A DNA stretch of 64,000 nucleotides. Source: Paenibacillus nasutitermitis (GTDB lineage Bacteria > Bacillota > Bacilli > Paenibacillales > Paenibacillaceae). Positions 1 through 7,656 of the stretch are shown here, piece by piece (the first letter of the stretch is position 1; every line of letters begins with the position of its first letter). The translations under genes and the position numbers were made by a program. The stretch covers positions 62,001-126,000 of the forward strand of contig NZ_BMHP01000009.1 of assembly GCF_014641075.1 (NCBI RefSeq). Reading direction: 5' to 3'. The notes below the pieces were generated by a model. It did not search any database. It saw only the letters and a list, made by a program, of their open reading frames with translations, and was not told the origin of the DNA.

Positions 1-2
1 AA

Positions 3-266
3 AGCCGTTTATGGATTTCCAAAACCAGGGCAGAGATTGTGCTTACAGGTAAGCAGTTTCATATATTCATGTATTTCCTGGATCATCTGAATCACATCTT
101 GACCCAGAAACAGATTTATGAAGCTGTTTGGGGCGAGCCGCATTTGGACGGAGATAAGACGCTGACGGTGCATATCCGGCATCTGCGCGAGAAGATCGAG
201 TTGGATTCCGGTTTTCCAAAAATTATCGAGACAATCCGTGGTGTCGGATACCGGGTGCGATCATGA
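3..266 (+). CDS. OmpR-family response regulator, C-terminal DNA-binding part (5' end outside window)
   Basis: The reading frame is open from the window edge, so the receiver domain lies upstream and only about 87 residues are visible. They form a complete OmpR/PhoB winged-helix domain: the LTGKQF strand, the recognition region HILTQKQIYEAVWG, the motif TVHIRHLREKIE and the closing IRGVGYRV. This protein would bind DNA after phosphorylation by the kinase encoded next. The stop codon overlaps the kinase start by 4 bp (ATGA), so the two are translationally coupled. The target genes cannot be told from this fragment. Confidence 0.93.
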   Translation, partial: SRLWISKTRAEIVLTGKQFHIFMYFLDHLNHILTQKQIYEAVWGEPHLDGDKTLTVHIRHLREKIELDSGFPKIIETIRGVGYRVRS

Positions 267-1618
267 GAATCCGAGGCTCTTTAATGGGGAAATACCTGAT
301 CCTTATTTTGACCGCGTTGCTTCTATGGCCGATCATTCCGGCAATGTTTTATATGCCGGTCTATTTATTCAGGGAAAATGCGCTGTATGTTCCGGAGGAT
401 ATTAACCGCATGTGGCGGCAAGAAGCAGTCAAGCTGGACGGTGCTAGTAGGGATGAGATATATGAAAGGCTATACAAGTTGAACGAAGACTATCCGGATG
501 CTGAGATGTTCTGGGTGGACTCATCGGGGAAGAAATATCCTGTCATGAACCATCCGCCGGATATACCTGAGCAGTGGACCTATGAGGATGCTCTCTCATT
601 TTGGGCACAACACCGTGAACGTGAGACGTTTGCGGCAACGTCACTCATCGGAAACGATCCGAAGCAGGGGGTTATGGTCATTCAGCTTCCCGAATCCCAT
701 ATTCTGTCTGCGGAATTGTCGCTATCGGGAAACGCGCTGCTTGTTCTTCTGTTCTTCGTAATCTGCCTGTCCTTTTTCGTGCTGTCGTGGCTCTTCTTCT
801 TTCGTCTTCGCAGAAGACTCGTCAGGCTTCAATCAGCGATGACAGTAAACAATCTGAAGGATATTCCGGATGAAGTCACCATAAGCAAGGACGACGAAAT
901 CGGAGAACTCGAAGGTGCGTTTAATCGGATGGTACGAGAGCTTAAGGACAGCAGTAACCGGGAGAGGAAGGAGGAGGAACTGCGCAAGCAACTTATATCG
1001 AATATTTCCCACGACCTTAGGACGCCGCTGACCGTGATCCGGCAGCATACCCATACGGTTCGGAAAGACCCTGCTTCCTCCCGGGGACAGGCCTCGCTTG
1101 ACGTAATCGAGCACAAACTGGATGAAGTGAGCAGGCTGATGGATAACCTTCTTTCGTACACACTGCTGTCCGCGGGAAAGTATCCGCTGCGTGTGCAAAC
1201 GATCGATATAGCTGAAGAAATAAGGAACAGAGTGGCCGAGTGGTATCCGGTATTCGAGAACAAGGGTTTTGAGGTCTTTGTTGAGCTTCCTGAGCGGCCT
1301 CTGAGATGGGTTGTCGATCCGCTCTGGTTTAACCGGATCCTTGACAATGTGTTTCAGAACGTGGTGCGTCATGCTGGGTTGGGTCGGTACATAGGCATTC
1401 AAATCGTTGAACGAAAGGGGCAGTCGATGCTTGTCATTCAAGACAAAGGTCCTGGCACCTCTGGCGAGTCACCTGAAAAAGGCGCGGGGATCGGTTTGTC
1501 CATCATATCGATGATGGCCAGGGAGATGGGCTTGCAGTGGGGGCTGGAATCCTGCGCAAACGGCAGTGCATTTTATATAGGGTCGGAAAGAAGCTGCAGC
1601 GTGAGTCATCTTAGATGA
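263..1618 (+). CDS. Sensor histidine kinase with near-terminal frameshift
   Basis: A 451-residue membrane kinase. An N-terminal TM helix (about residues 9-35), an extracellular sensor loop and a second TM helix (about 155-180) precede a HAMP region. The H-box ISHDLRTPLT places the phospho-accepting His at residue 250. The N-box (NRILDNVFQN), G1 (DKGPG) and G2 (GAGIGLS) are intact, so ATP binding and autophosphorylation should work. It pairs with the overlapping upstream regulator. The last residues (SERSCSVSHLR) look out of frame. Adding one A to the AAAG run near 1588 would give SEKKLQ, which is what a partial duplicate of this tail at 5639-5682 encodes. The catalytic core is unaffected. The signal sensed is unknown. 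Confidence 0.93.
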   Translation: MRIRGSLMGKYLILILTALLLWPIIPAMFYMPVYLFRENALYVPEDINRMWRQEAVKLDGASRDEIYERLYKLNEDYPDAEMFWVDSSGKKYPVMNHPPDIPEQWTYEDALSFWAQHRERETFAATSLIGNDPKQGVMVIQLPESHILSAELSLSGNALLVLLFFVICLSFFVLSWLFFFRLRRRLVRLQSAMTVNNLKDIPDEVTISKDDEIGELEGAFNRMVRELKDSSNRERKEEELRKQLISNISHDLRTPLTVIRQHTHTVRKDPASSRGQASLDVIEHKLDEVSRLMDNLLSYTLLSAGKYPLRVQTIDIAEEIRNRVAEWYPVFENKGFEVFVELPERPLRWVVDPLWFNRILDNVFQNVVRHAGLGRYIGIQIVERKGQSMLVIQDKGPGTSGESPEKGAGIGLSIISMMAREMGLQWGLESCANGSAFYIGSERSCSVSHLR

Positions 1619-1689
1619 TTTGGGCGCGGTTTCTTTTTTTTTAATAAAACATTCCATTTGGATCGTGGGTTCTAACAACTCCCGGGTAA

Positions 1690-1750
1690 ATAAATTAACC
1701 TAAACTTAAACTTGAGGTCACTTTACTTTTCGATACGTGTAATAGAATGG
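1690..1750. repeat. Direct repeat, block A copy 1 (pair at 7107-7167)
   Basis: This promoter-region block is nearly identical to 7107-7167. In the second copy it is joined directly to coding sequence matching 1954-2137. The intervening 204 bp, with the ribosome binding site and start codon, is missing there. Confidence 0.85.
1695..1727 (+). promoter_or_regulatory. MerR-type operator/promoter, stretched spacer
   Basis: A -35-like TTAACC (1695-1700) and a -10-like TTTACT (1722-1727) flank an imperfect dyad with ACCT...AGGT arms (1698-1718), the arrangement used by MerR-family activators. The spacer here is 21 bp. The duplicate at 7114-7144 has the canonical 19 bp and lacks two A residues, so this copy may have drifted. 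It lies about 150 bp before the membrane protein start at 1878. Confidence 0.45.
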
Positions 1751-1877
1751 GATATGTGGTGATCAGAAAAGGCGGATTTATAGAAAGAATGGAGTGCAGT
1801 ACGATCCGGACCGCTTCAGCGGTTTAATAGGGCACGATATCGAAACCATTGGGGATTGTTTAAGGAGGTAAAATAAA

Positions 1878-2840
1878 ATGCTGTACGATAACAAGGTAAC
1901 GGCGGAGCGGTTTGCCCCGCAATGGATGAAGATGCGTAGGTTTTGCGGCTATGGCGCCGCCATAGCGGTGATGCCGTATCTTCTGATTAAAATCGTCTGG
2001 ACTTTCGGTCTCTTCATTCCGACCGAGCAAATGGGTGATGCCAGCTGGCGCGCGATCAACGGGGCAACTGCTGTTCTCTCTATGGTCGGCATCCTGCTGG
2101 CACTGGCATTCAGCAGGCCGTGGGGTGAACGGCTACCGGCATGGCTGGTTGTCCTCCCCGTGTGGGTAGGCACCGGTCTGCTCGTTCCGATGCTGTTGCT
2201 GGCACCGGTGCTCGGACCGGCTGCCATGACTCGGGACATGGCGGCAGGCGCAGCCGACATCTGGTCCTACGAACAGATCTTCGTCATGGTCTCGCTGATG
2301 GGGATCGGTATTTTCCTGCCGCTCGCCTTGGCGGGATACGCCAAAGCGCGGTGGCCGGAGGCGCTGGGCGGTCCGACCGACATGGAATTGCCGGGACACA
2401 CCCAGGATATGCAGATCACCTTAGGCAGACTCATCGCAGCTGGCTGCATAATACTGGGTGCTATCAAGATGTACTGGACCGCAGGCGGTACCCTCGGTAT
2501 CGATCCGGACAGGCTGGATGACCGCGATGTGTGGTGGCATCTACTGACATTGAGTACCGGTGTATGGGCCTTGGCGGGGGCGTGGGGTTTGCTGGTGCTG
2601 ATCAGCCGCCGCGGATCGCGGAGTTTCCTTCCACCGATGGCAGCAGCATGGATTTCGTCGGGTATGTTGTTTGCATATAATCTCTTCTCCGCCATACGCA
2701 CCGATTCTGAGTTTTCCCCGGAGTACCCGCTGCCACGGGTCCTGACCACAGAGGCCGGCACCGTGCTGGGCGTAATGATGGCCATGATCATTCTGCTGGT
2801 ACTGCACGATCGCCGACGAGCTCTGAGCGGCAAGTCCTGA
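1878..2840 (+). CDS. Multi-pass membrane protein of unknown function
   Basis: A 320-residue protein with a strong AAGGAGG ribosome binding site 8 bp before ATG. I count about seven or eight hydrophobic segments (roughly residues 24-45, 64-80, 87-110, 130-152, 183-200, 222-243, 250-268 and 290-307) separated by short polar loops. No catalytic or transport motif is recognised. The gene is visibly GC-rich (many ggc, gcg and ctg codons) compared with the AT-richer neighbours, which suggests acquisition. A degenerate fragment of the same gene lies at 7168-7348. A MerR-type operator lies upstream and a terminator follows at 2882. It stands alone in its transcription unit. Confidence 0.8.
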   Translation: MLYDNKVTAERFAPQWMKMRRFCGYGAAIAVMPYLLIKIVWTFGLFIPTEQMGDASWRAINGATAVLSMVGILLALAFSRPWGERLPAWLVVLPVWVGTGLLVPMLLLAPVLGPAAMTRDMAAGAADIWSYEQIFVMVSLMGIGIFLPLALAGYAKARWPEALGGPTDMELPGHTQDMQITLGRLIAAGCIILGAIKMYWTAGGTLGIDPDRLDDRDVWWHLLTLSTGVWALAGAWGLLVLISRRGSRSFLPPMAAAWISSGMLFAYNLFSAIRTDSEFSPEYPLPRVLTTEAGTVLGVMMAMIILLVLHDRRRALSGKS

Positions 2841-2881
2841 GGACCCGTTATGTTTATGTCCGGGCAAAATGAATTTATGGA

Positions 2882-2913
2882 AAGAATCGGCGTATGGTGC
2901 CGGTTCTTTTTTT
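2882..2913 (+). terminator. Rho-independent terminator
   Basis: A 10-bp stem (AAGAATCGGC / GCCGGTTCTT) with a 7-nt loop is followed by a run of T. It ends the transcript of the membrane protein at 1878-2840. Confidence 0.85.
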
Positions 2914-2938
2914 GTCGTATCGATGGCAGACATAATCA

Positions 2939-2996
2939 TCAGATTAAGTGATAATAACACCGTCCGTAACGAGAGACTAAGCTAACGGGATCTTGC
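2939..2996. repeat. Direct repeat, block C copy 1 (pair at 7357-7418)
   Basis: About 58 bp starting TCAGATTAAGTGATAATAAC recur with few changes at 7357-7418. Homology ends at 2996, exactly where the maturase remnant begins. This is a recombination or insertion breakpoint. Confidence 0.8.
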
Positions 2997-3442
2997 TACG
3001 TGAAAACATGGAAAGCAGGAAAACGAGTGAAGGATTCCGTGACGCAGTTCATTGAGAAGAAGCTGAAACTGAAGGTAAACCAAATGAAAAGTGCGGTTGA
3101 CCGCCCATGGAAACGGAAGTTCCTAGGGTTTACGTTTAGCTGGGATAAAGCAAACCCAAAGATACGAATCTCAAAACCATCTTTGCAACGAGTGAAGGCA
3201 AAGATCAAAGAGATCACATCGCGGAAAAGCCCCCTACCAATGGAACAGCGGATCAAGAAACTGAACCAGTATCTAACGGGACGGACGAATGGACACGAAG
3301 AAGATTACGCATGTGCTTGTGGAAACAGTGGAAAGTACCACGAACAAAGGTGAAGAAGCTAACCGCACTAGGTGTATCTAAGGGAAAAGCTTATGAATGG
3401 GGCAATACAAGGAAGAAATACTGGAGGATTGCAGGTAGTCCT
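2997..3442 (+). pseudogene. ltrA: Group II intron reverse transcriptase/maturase (LtrA-like), C-terminal remnant
   Basis: The first reading frame (from 2997) gives the maturase segment KLKVNQMKSAVDRPWKRKFL and then QRIKKLNQYLTG. The second frame (from 3284) gives EWTRRRLRMCLWKQWK and, near the end, YEWGNTRKKYWRIAGSP. Both are typical of the RT thumb/maturase end of group II intron proteins. The roughly 15-20 residues normally between YLTG and DEWTRRR are deleted with a frame change near 3284. The usual last residues after AGSP are replaced by unrelated sequence. The RT catalytic domain and intron RNA domains V/VI are absent, so this is a dead scar. It sits between repeat block C and a 5'-truncated secreted-protein gene. 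Confidence 0.85.
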
Positions 3443-4806
3443 CAGCAACCAACCCGCAGGGGATAACTTATGGCGCGCAAGCAAATCAACTGGAATTCGT
3501 TATTAACAGTGATCTGATACCCAGATTTGATACGGTCTGGTCGGAATACTATAACGAATATTTGGATCATGACGCTCCTGGTCGTTCTTTGCCGACAAAT
3601 ATGACGATTGCGTTTGCCAAAGCTTTGTATGCCATGGCGCAAGTAACCCCTTCCAACCGTCATTATTTAGTATGGGCAGACTTGATTGCCGGAAATTTCA
3701 GGAACTCTCTTACAACGAGCGGCAGTGCGTATACCTGGAACTATTGGGAAAGGAAAACTTCGTCCGACAGCCACACGGTATATTCCGAAGGTTGGGGGCA
3801 CGCCCCTCTGGATATTAGCGGAGCGATATACAACTACATGCGAGGGGGCAGTTTCACAGGCAGTGAACTGACCAAGTTTGGAAATACGGTGTATAGTCTG
3901 ATGTGGAACGGATCGACAAGTAATCCATGGCTTTCTGATTCCGTAGACGGGTCCGGGGGTTATCCGGGACAATTTACGCTTGAGTACGGTGACCTGGAAA
4001 GATGGAAAAGCGGCATTTGGACACTTTATGAAAAGTTTCTTTCTCTTCATTGGGGGACTAGCGCTCGAAAAATGGATGATATCGCTATTTTGATGCAACT
4101 TCATCCGGGGCAGTCTTCGCCGCAACCCTTTTCGCTTGGCACACCCTCCAATGGGGCAACCGGTCGGAACAACATTTTAAGTTTCCAATGGCAACCCTCG
4201 GCAAATGCGGCAGATTACAGGCTGCAAGTCGCCACAGACAGCGGTTTTATGAATATCGTGATAGACAGGAATAAAATCATTTATCCTTATGCTTTGGTAC
4301 AAGGATTATCCTACAGTACAACTTATTATTGGAGAGTAACTTCAAGAAATACATCGGGCGGCACGTATACAACGGGTTCCAGAAGTTTTACGACGAAAGC
4401 GGCGCCGACTTATACGCTTGCCTTTTCGCATTATGATGATAGAGGCACTACGGCTCCCAAGACCTATCATTACAAGCAAGTGCTCATTGATGGGGTTGTT
4501 GTTTGGGAAAAAGATGTGGCAGATGATGACTCAGGGACTTGGTATAACGAGTCCGTTGACATTACCTCTCAAGCTTCAGGGAAGTCAAACGTTGTCGTTA
4601 CATTACGTGTCTTTGAAAAGAAATCGAACGGTGGAAATTACAGCGTTAATGTCAATTGGGATGACATTTCGATCACCAATAGCGATACTTTGAATGGAGG
4701 ATTCGAGGGCAATAAATCTTATAAGATAAGTCTGCCGGGTATGATAACGACCGGTTCGTTCGATTACGGCTCAATTCAGCAAAGAGTCGCTTTACAGATG
4801 CAATAG
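3442..4806 (+). pseudogene. 5'-truncated secreted protein: helical domain, fibronectin type III-like domain, beta-sandwich
   Basis: The frame is open from the maturase junction (about 3439) with no signal peptide and no good ribosome binding site. Internal TTG (3562) or ATG codons would only make a fragment. The visible 454 residues start with an alpha-helical Trp/Tyr-rich region (YNEYLDHDAPG, SEGWGHAPLDISGAIYNYM) resembling an alpha/alpha-barrel carbohydrate-active domain. An FN3-like module follows (SFQWQPSANAADYRLQVATD, then TTYYWRV). A C-terminal beta-rich domain containing VNWDDISI ends the protein. In an intact gene this would be an extracellular polysaccharide-acting or binding protein. 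The N-terminus seems to have been lost when the maturase fragment was joined. The enzyme class cannot be assigned. Confidence 0.65.
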
Positions 4807-4826
4807 GGCGAGGGGGATGCTAAAGT

Positions 4827-5249
4827 ATGAATCATGACAACTGCTTTTATTGCACAGATGAGTACAAGGATTACATGAAAGAAGTAGCGATTTTGGAGCA
4901 TTCACGAGTTTATCTCAATAATGAGCAGGAATATCCGGGACGTTGCTATGTCGTATTGGACATTCACCAAACAGAATTATTTCAAATGGATGATGATAAA
5001 TTGGCCGGGTATATGAAAGATGTTGCCAAGGTAGCGCAAGCTATCCAGCATGCTTTTTCGCCTGACAAAATTAATTATGCCGTTTATGGGGATATCGACT
5101 CTCATATTCACTTTCACATTGTGCCAAAGACAAAATCAGGAAAATTATGGGGTTGGCCGTTTGAGTTGACTGGAGAGGAGGGCAAGAAGAAATTTTTAAC
5201 GGAAGAACAGTACCAACAGATCATTAATAGGATCAGGGCGTATTTGTAA
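4827..5249 (+). CDS. HIT-family nucleotide-binding hydrolase
   Basis: A 140-residue protein with the histidine-triad signature HIHFHIVPK near residue 97. In this family it forms the phosphate-binding site for hydrolysis or transfer on nucleotide substrates. An N-terminal Cys pair (CFYC) could bind zinc, as in several bacterial HIT proteins. The start ATG follows an AGGGGGA ribosome binding site. It begins 20 bp after the truncated secreted gene but has no evident functional link to it. The substrate is unknown, and the protein is probably cytoplasmic. Confidence 0.88.
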   Translation: MNHDNCFYCTDEYKDYMKEVAILEHSRVYLNNEQEYPGRCYVVLDIHQTELFQMDDDKLAGYMKDVAKVAQAIQHAFSPDKINYAVYGDIDSHIHFHIVPKTKSGKLWGWPFELTGEEGKKKFLTEEQYQQIINRIRAYL

Positions 5250-5270
5250 CTTCAGTTAATGGAGAGTGAA

Positions 5271-5426
5271 ATGATGGGAGTAACAACTCAAGTCTATACG
5301 AAAGTGATAGATCATTTGTAACAGCTTCACGATACCATGCAGCCAGCGATTGAACAGGCGGCGGCATGTTTAACTGAACAAATTAAACAAGACAAAGGGA
5401 ATGCTTTCTCATTTATGAAGCAATAG
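5271..5426 (+). pseudogene. Remnant of a SIS-domain (phosphosugar-binding) protein
   Basis: ATG ATG at 5271 follows a GGAGAG site. The frame reads VTTQVYTKVIDHL, hits TAA at 5319-5321, then continues in the same frame as QLHDTMQPAIEQAAACLTEQ until TAG at 5424. This resembles the first helices of SIS-domain phosphosugar isomerase/binding proteins, which normally lead to a glycine-rich GSGHS motif. That motif and everything after it are missing. The family call is tentative because only about 50 residues remain. Confidence 0.5.
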
Positions 5427-5579
5427 TAAATCGTGATGATGAGATAGACAATTGATTCAATGAGGAGTTTCAGTGAAGTTTTTTATGACTCCAAAAGGCT
5501 TGTTACCAGCATTGGGAGCGGAAGAAACACTTCCGCTTCTTTAGACGTTTGTAAAGTAGGTGGTTTGACTTGACTGGTG

Positions 5580-5622
5580 AAGGAAGACGGTGAAAAAATC
5601 ACGGCGTCTTCCTTTTTATTTT
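5580..5622 (+). terminator. Rho-independent terminator
   Basis: A stem AAGGAAGACG / CGTCTTCCTT encloses an A-rich loop and is followed by TTTTTATTTTT. It survives downstream of the decayed SIS region. Confidence 0.8.
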
Positions 5623-5638
5623 TCGCTGTCTCGCATAC

Positions 5639-5682
5639 GCAGTGCATTTTATATAGGGTCGGAAAAGAAGCTGCAAGTTTAG
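5639..5682 (+). repeat. Displaced copy of the histidine-kinase C-terminus
   Basis: About 37 bp match 1563-1598 in the kinase gene, except for one extra A (AAAAG versus AAAG). In frame it encodes GSAFYIGSEKKLQV and then TAG. This is a plausible native kinase tail, with no coding context on its 5' side. It marks a rearrangement and points to the frameshift in the kinase gene. Confidence 0.8.
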
Positions 5683-5699
5683 CGGAACACCTTGTACGG

Positions 5700-6269
5700 C
5701 TATTTCTCCAACTCATAGCGGGCCGCGATAATGCCCGAATTGAGCGTTCGGCTGGACAGCAGCTTGAGCCTGATTTTCTCGCCGCCGCCGTCGAATACCG
5801 ATTTTCCGCCGCCCAGGACGACTGGGCAAATTGTAAGCAGGAACTCGTCGATCAGGCCGAGCTTAAGCAGCGTCTTCGCCGCTCCCGGGCTGCCGAAGAT
5901 AACGAGATTTTTGCCGGGCTGCTCCTTGAGTACCTTGATTTCCTCTGCGATATTGTCCTTGATCAGCATCGTATTGTTCCATTCCACCTTGTCCATCGTG
6001 CCGGAAATGACGATCTTCTTAACATCCTGCACCCATTTGGCATGCTCCATAGCGTGCCTCGACGCATCCGGATTGTCCAGCACCGTGGGCCAGTAGCTCT
6101 CCATCATCCGATACGTCGTGCGTCCGTATACGGGAGAGCCGACTTCGGCTACGACCTCCTCGGCGTATTTCTCTAATTCCTCATTGTAAGGAATCCAATT
6201 TAGTCCTCCGTTCGAATCCGACGCATACCCGTCCAGCGACATATGCATGAACAATACGAGTTTTCTCAT
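5700..6269 (-). CDS. Dihydrofolate-reductase-like / RibD C-terminal family reductase
   Basis: A 189-residue protein. ATG at 6269 is chosen because GGAGGAG lies 9 bp upstream; longer in-frame starts lack a site. The N-terminus RKLVLFMHMSLDGYASDSNG and the later VYGRTTYRMMESYWP and GGGKSVFDG match the RibD-C/DHFR-like fold (YwjB/YyaP type). Members use NADPH, but the physiological substrate of these stand-alone proteins is mostly unknown. It is transcribed alone from a promoter with MerR-type geometry (6352-6382). Confidence 0.88.
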   Translation of the reverse strand: MRKLVLFMHMSLDGYASDSNGGLNWIPYNEELEKYAEEVVAEVGSPVYGRTTYRMMESYWPTVLDNPDASRHAMEHAKWVQDVKKIVISGTMDKVEWNNTMLIKDNIAEEIKVLKEQPGKNLVIFGSPGAAKTLLKLGLIDEFLLTICPVVLGGGKSVFDGGGEKIRLKLLSSRTLNSGIIAARYELEK

Positions 6270-6351
6270 GTCTGTTTCTCCTCCGATTTCGAATTTATTT
6301 TGTTCGATGTTTTTGGCCGTTGGCCTGCGTTTCATCCTGCTGCTGACGTTC

Positions 6352-6382
6352 ATTATAATTCATTACGTTACGTAAGGTTCAA
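6352..6382 (-). promoter_or_regulatory. MerR-type promoter of the reductase gene
   Basis: On the minus strand, -35 TTGAAC (6377-6382) and -10 TATAAT (6352-6357) are 19 bp apart. A TTACG/CGTAA dyad (6363-6375) fills the spacer. The overlong spacer with a central dyad is the hallmark of MerR-family activated promoters. The regulator is not adjacent. Confidence 0.7.
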
Positions 6383-6448
6383 GTGGAAATCTGGATTTTT
6401 ATGAAGACAACACCCCAAGTAAATATAACGTAGTAGGGGAATTTTCAG

Positions 6449-6839
6449 CTAAATGACTCTAGTTAACTTGATCTCCATCCAATGTACCCAATTCTTTCCG
6501 TCGGTCGACAGCTCCCAGCTACCTGTTAACGTAGTGCTATCATCACTAAACATACCTGTGAATCGCTCCGATTTACCCAAAATGGTCCAGGTACTGTCGT
6601 GTAGGTTCGCTTGGTATTCACTGATATTGCCATGGTTATCATACGAGCGTGTTGTATAAGTCTGACTGGAAGCATCATAGCCGATGATCTCAATAGCTTT
6701 GACCCCCGGGCAAATATTCGTAGGTATCTACTGCTTTCAACTGCGTAGCTGGCCCGGACGGACTAGCTTTAATCAAACCCTCTGTATTCCATTTCCCTAC
6801 GAAGACATTCAAGCGTGCCATTGCAGGATCAGGTGTAGA
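6449..6839 (-). pseudogene. Broken DUF1579-like protein gene
   Basis: The minus strand reads DPAMARLNVFVGKWNTEGLI through VDTYEYLPGG, then changes frame at about 6700-6708. It continues as AIEIIGYDASSQTYTTRSYD and LTGSWELSTDGKNWVHWMEI to TAG at 6449. The two halves match the start and end of DUF1579-type lipocalin-like proteins of about 150 residues. A short internal segment and the frame were lost. An in-frame stop (6840-6842) lies just 5' and no ribosome binding site is evident. No function is expected. Confidence 0.7.
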
Positions 6840-6956
6840 TTATGCGAAGTTTTTTATATCATAGCATACAACAAATGTTGTAATTTCTTATAGATTGCGT
6901 ATTTAATTACACAAGATAATCAAAAGCTATATGCCGAAGCTTGATGTTTGTGTCCG

Positions 6957-7106
6957 TTACAATAAACAGGCAGGAGTTCTTCGTGTCCGCTGAAGTGGGG
7001 TATTCGTCAGGTCATAGAATGTTTGAAGCCAGGATTTACAGCGGTAACGTTGCCGTTTGACTTGTCCAGTACGTGTTTTAATAACGTATTTGCCAACTTC
7101 CGGGTC
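6957..7106 (-). pseudogene. Possible transposase zinc-ribbon fragment
   Basis: The minus-strand frame reads GKYVIKTRTGQVKRQRYRCK, then SWLQTFYDLTNTPL, to a stop at 6957. Basic residues followed by RYRCK and TF.DLT.TPL resemble the N-terminal zinc-ribbon segment of some DDE transposases. Only about 49 residues exist and the second Cys appears replaced by Trp. It ends where repeat block A copy 2 starts, consistent with a mobile-element scar. The family is not certain. Confidence 0.35.
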
Positions 7107-7167
7107 AAACAATTTAACCTACTTAAACTTGAGGTCACTTTACTTTTCGATACGTGTAATAGAATGG
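7107..7167. repeat. Direct repeat, block A copy 2, with 19-bp-spaced MerR-type promoter
   Basis: This matches 1690-1750. It contains TTAACC (7114-7119), a 19-bp spacer with an ACCT...AGGT dyad, and TTTACT (7139-7144). This is the canonical MerR-promoter spacing, unlike the 21 bp in the first copy. It now drives only a gene fragment. Confidence 0.75.
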
Positions 7168-7348
7168 CCGCCGTAGCGGTGATGCCATATCTTCTGATTA
7201 ATATCGTCTGGACTTTTGGTCTCTTCATTCCGACCGAGCAAATGGGTGATGCTAGCTGGCGCGCGATCAATGGGGCAACTGCTGTTCCCTCTATGGTCGG
7301 CATCCTGCTGGCACGGGCATTCAGCAGGCTTTGGGGTGAACGGCTGCC
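7168..7348 (+). pseudogene. Internal fragment of the 1878-2840 membrane protein gene
   Basis: About 180 bp match 1954-2137 with scattered substitutions, and encode AVMPYLLINIVWTFGLF and the following two helices. The start codon, ribosome binding site and the remaining 70% of the gene are missing. The fragment joins block A (deletion of 204 bp relative to copy 1) and block C (deletion of about 800 bp). Confidence 0.88.
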
Positions 7349-7356
7349 CATGAAAG

Positions 7357-7418
7357 TGATCAGATTAAGTGATAATAACAACCGTTCCGTAACGTGACTA
7401 AGCTAACGGAATTTTGCT
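7357..7418. repeat. Direct repeat, block C copy 2
   Basis: This matches 2939-2996. Beyond 7418 the sequence runs on as unrelated AT-rich DNA rather than into the maturase remnant, so this copy may show the original neighbour of the repeat. Confidence 0.8.
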
Positions 7419-7656
7419 GCAAGGGATGTGTGTTCGTGCTTGTGCAAATGAATGAATTTATTTGTTTTCAGAGTGTATGCATTTGCCCGGAAATTAGATA
7501 AAATGAGGCAGACCCGTAAAGGTTACTACTATGATATTGGGGAAGAGATGGCCTTCGCCGCATGAGGCGGATAAAGGGATCGTTTGTGCGTTCACGGCAT
7601 GGACGGTCCGCGCGAAGCAAAACGGCGGCAGTCGTTTTTTTCTTGAGACAGGGAGA

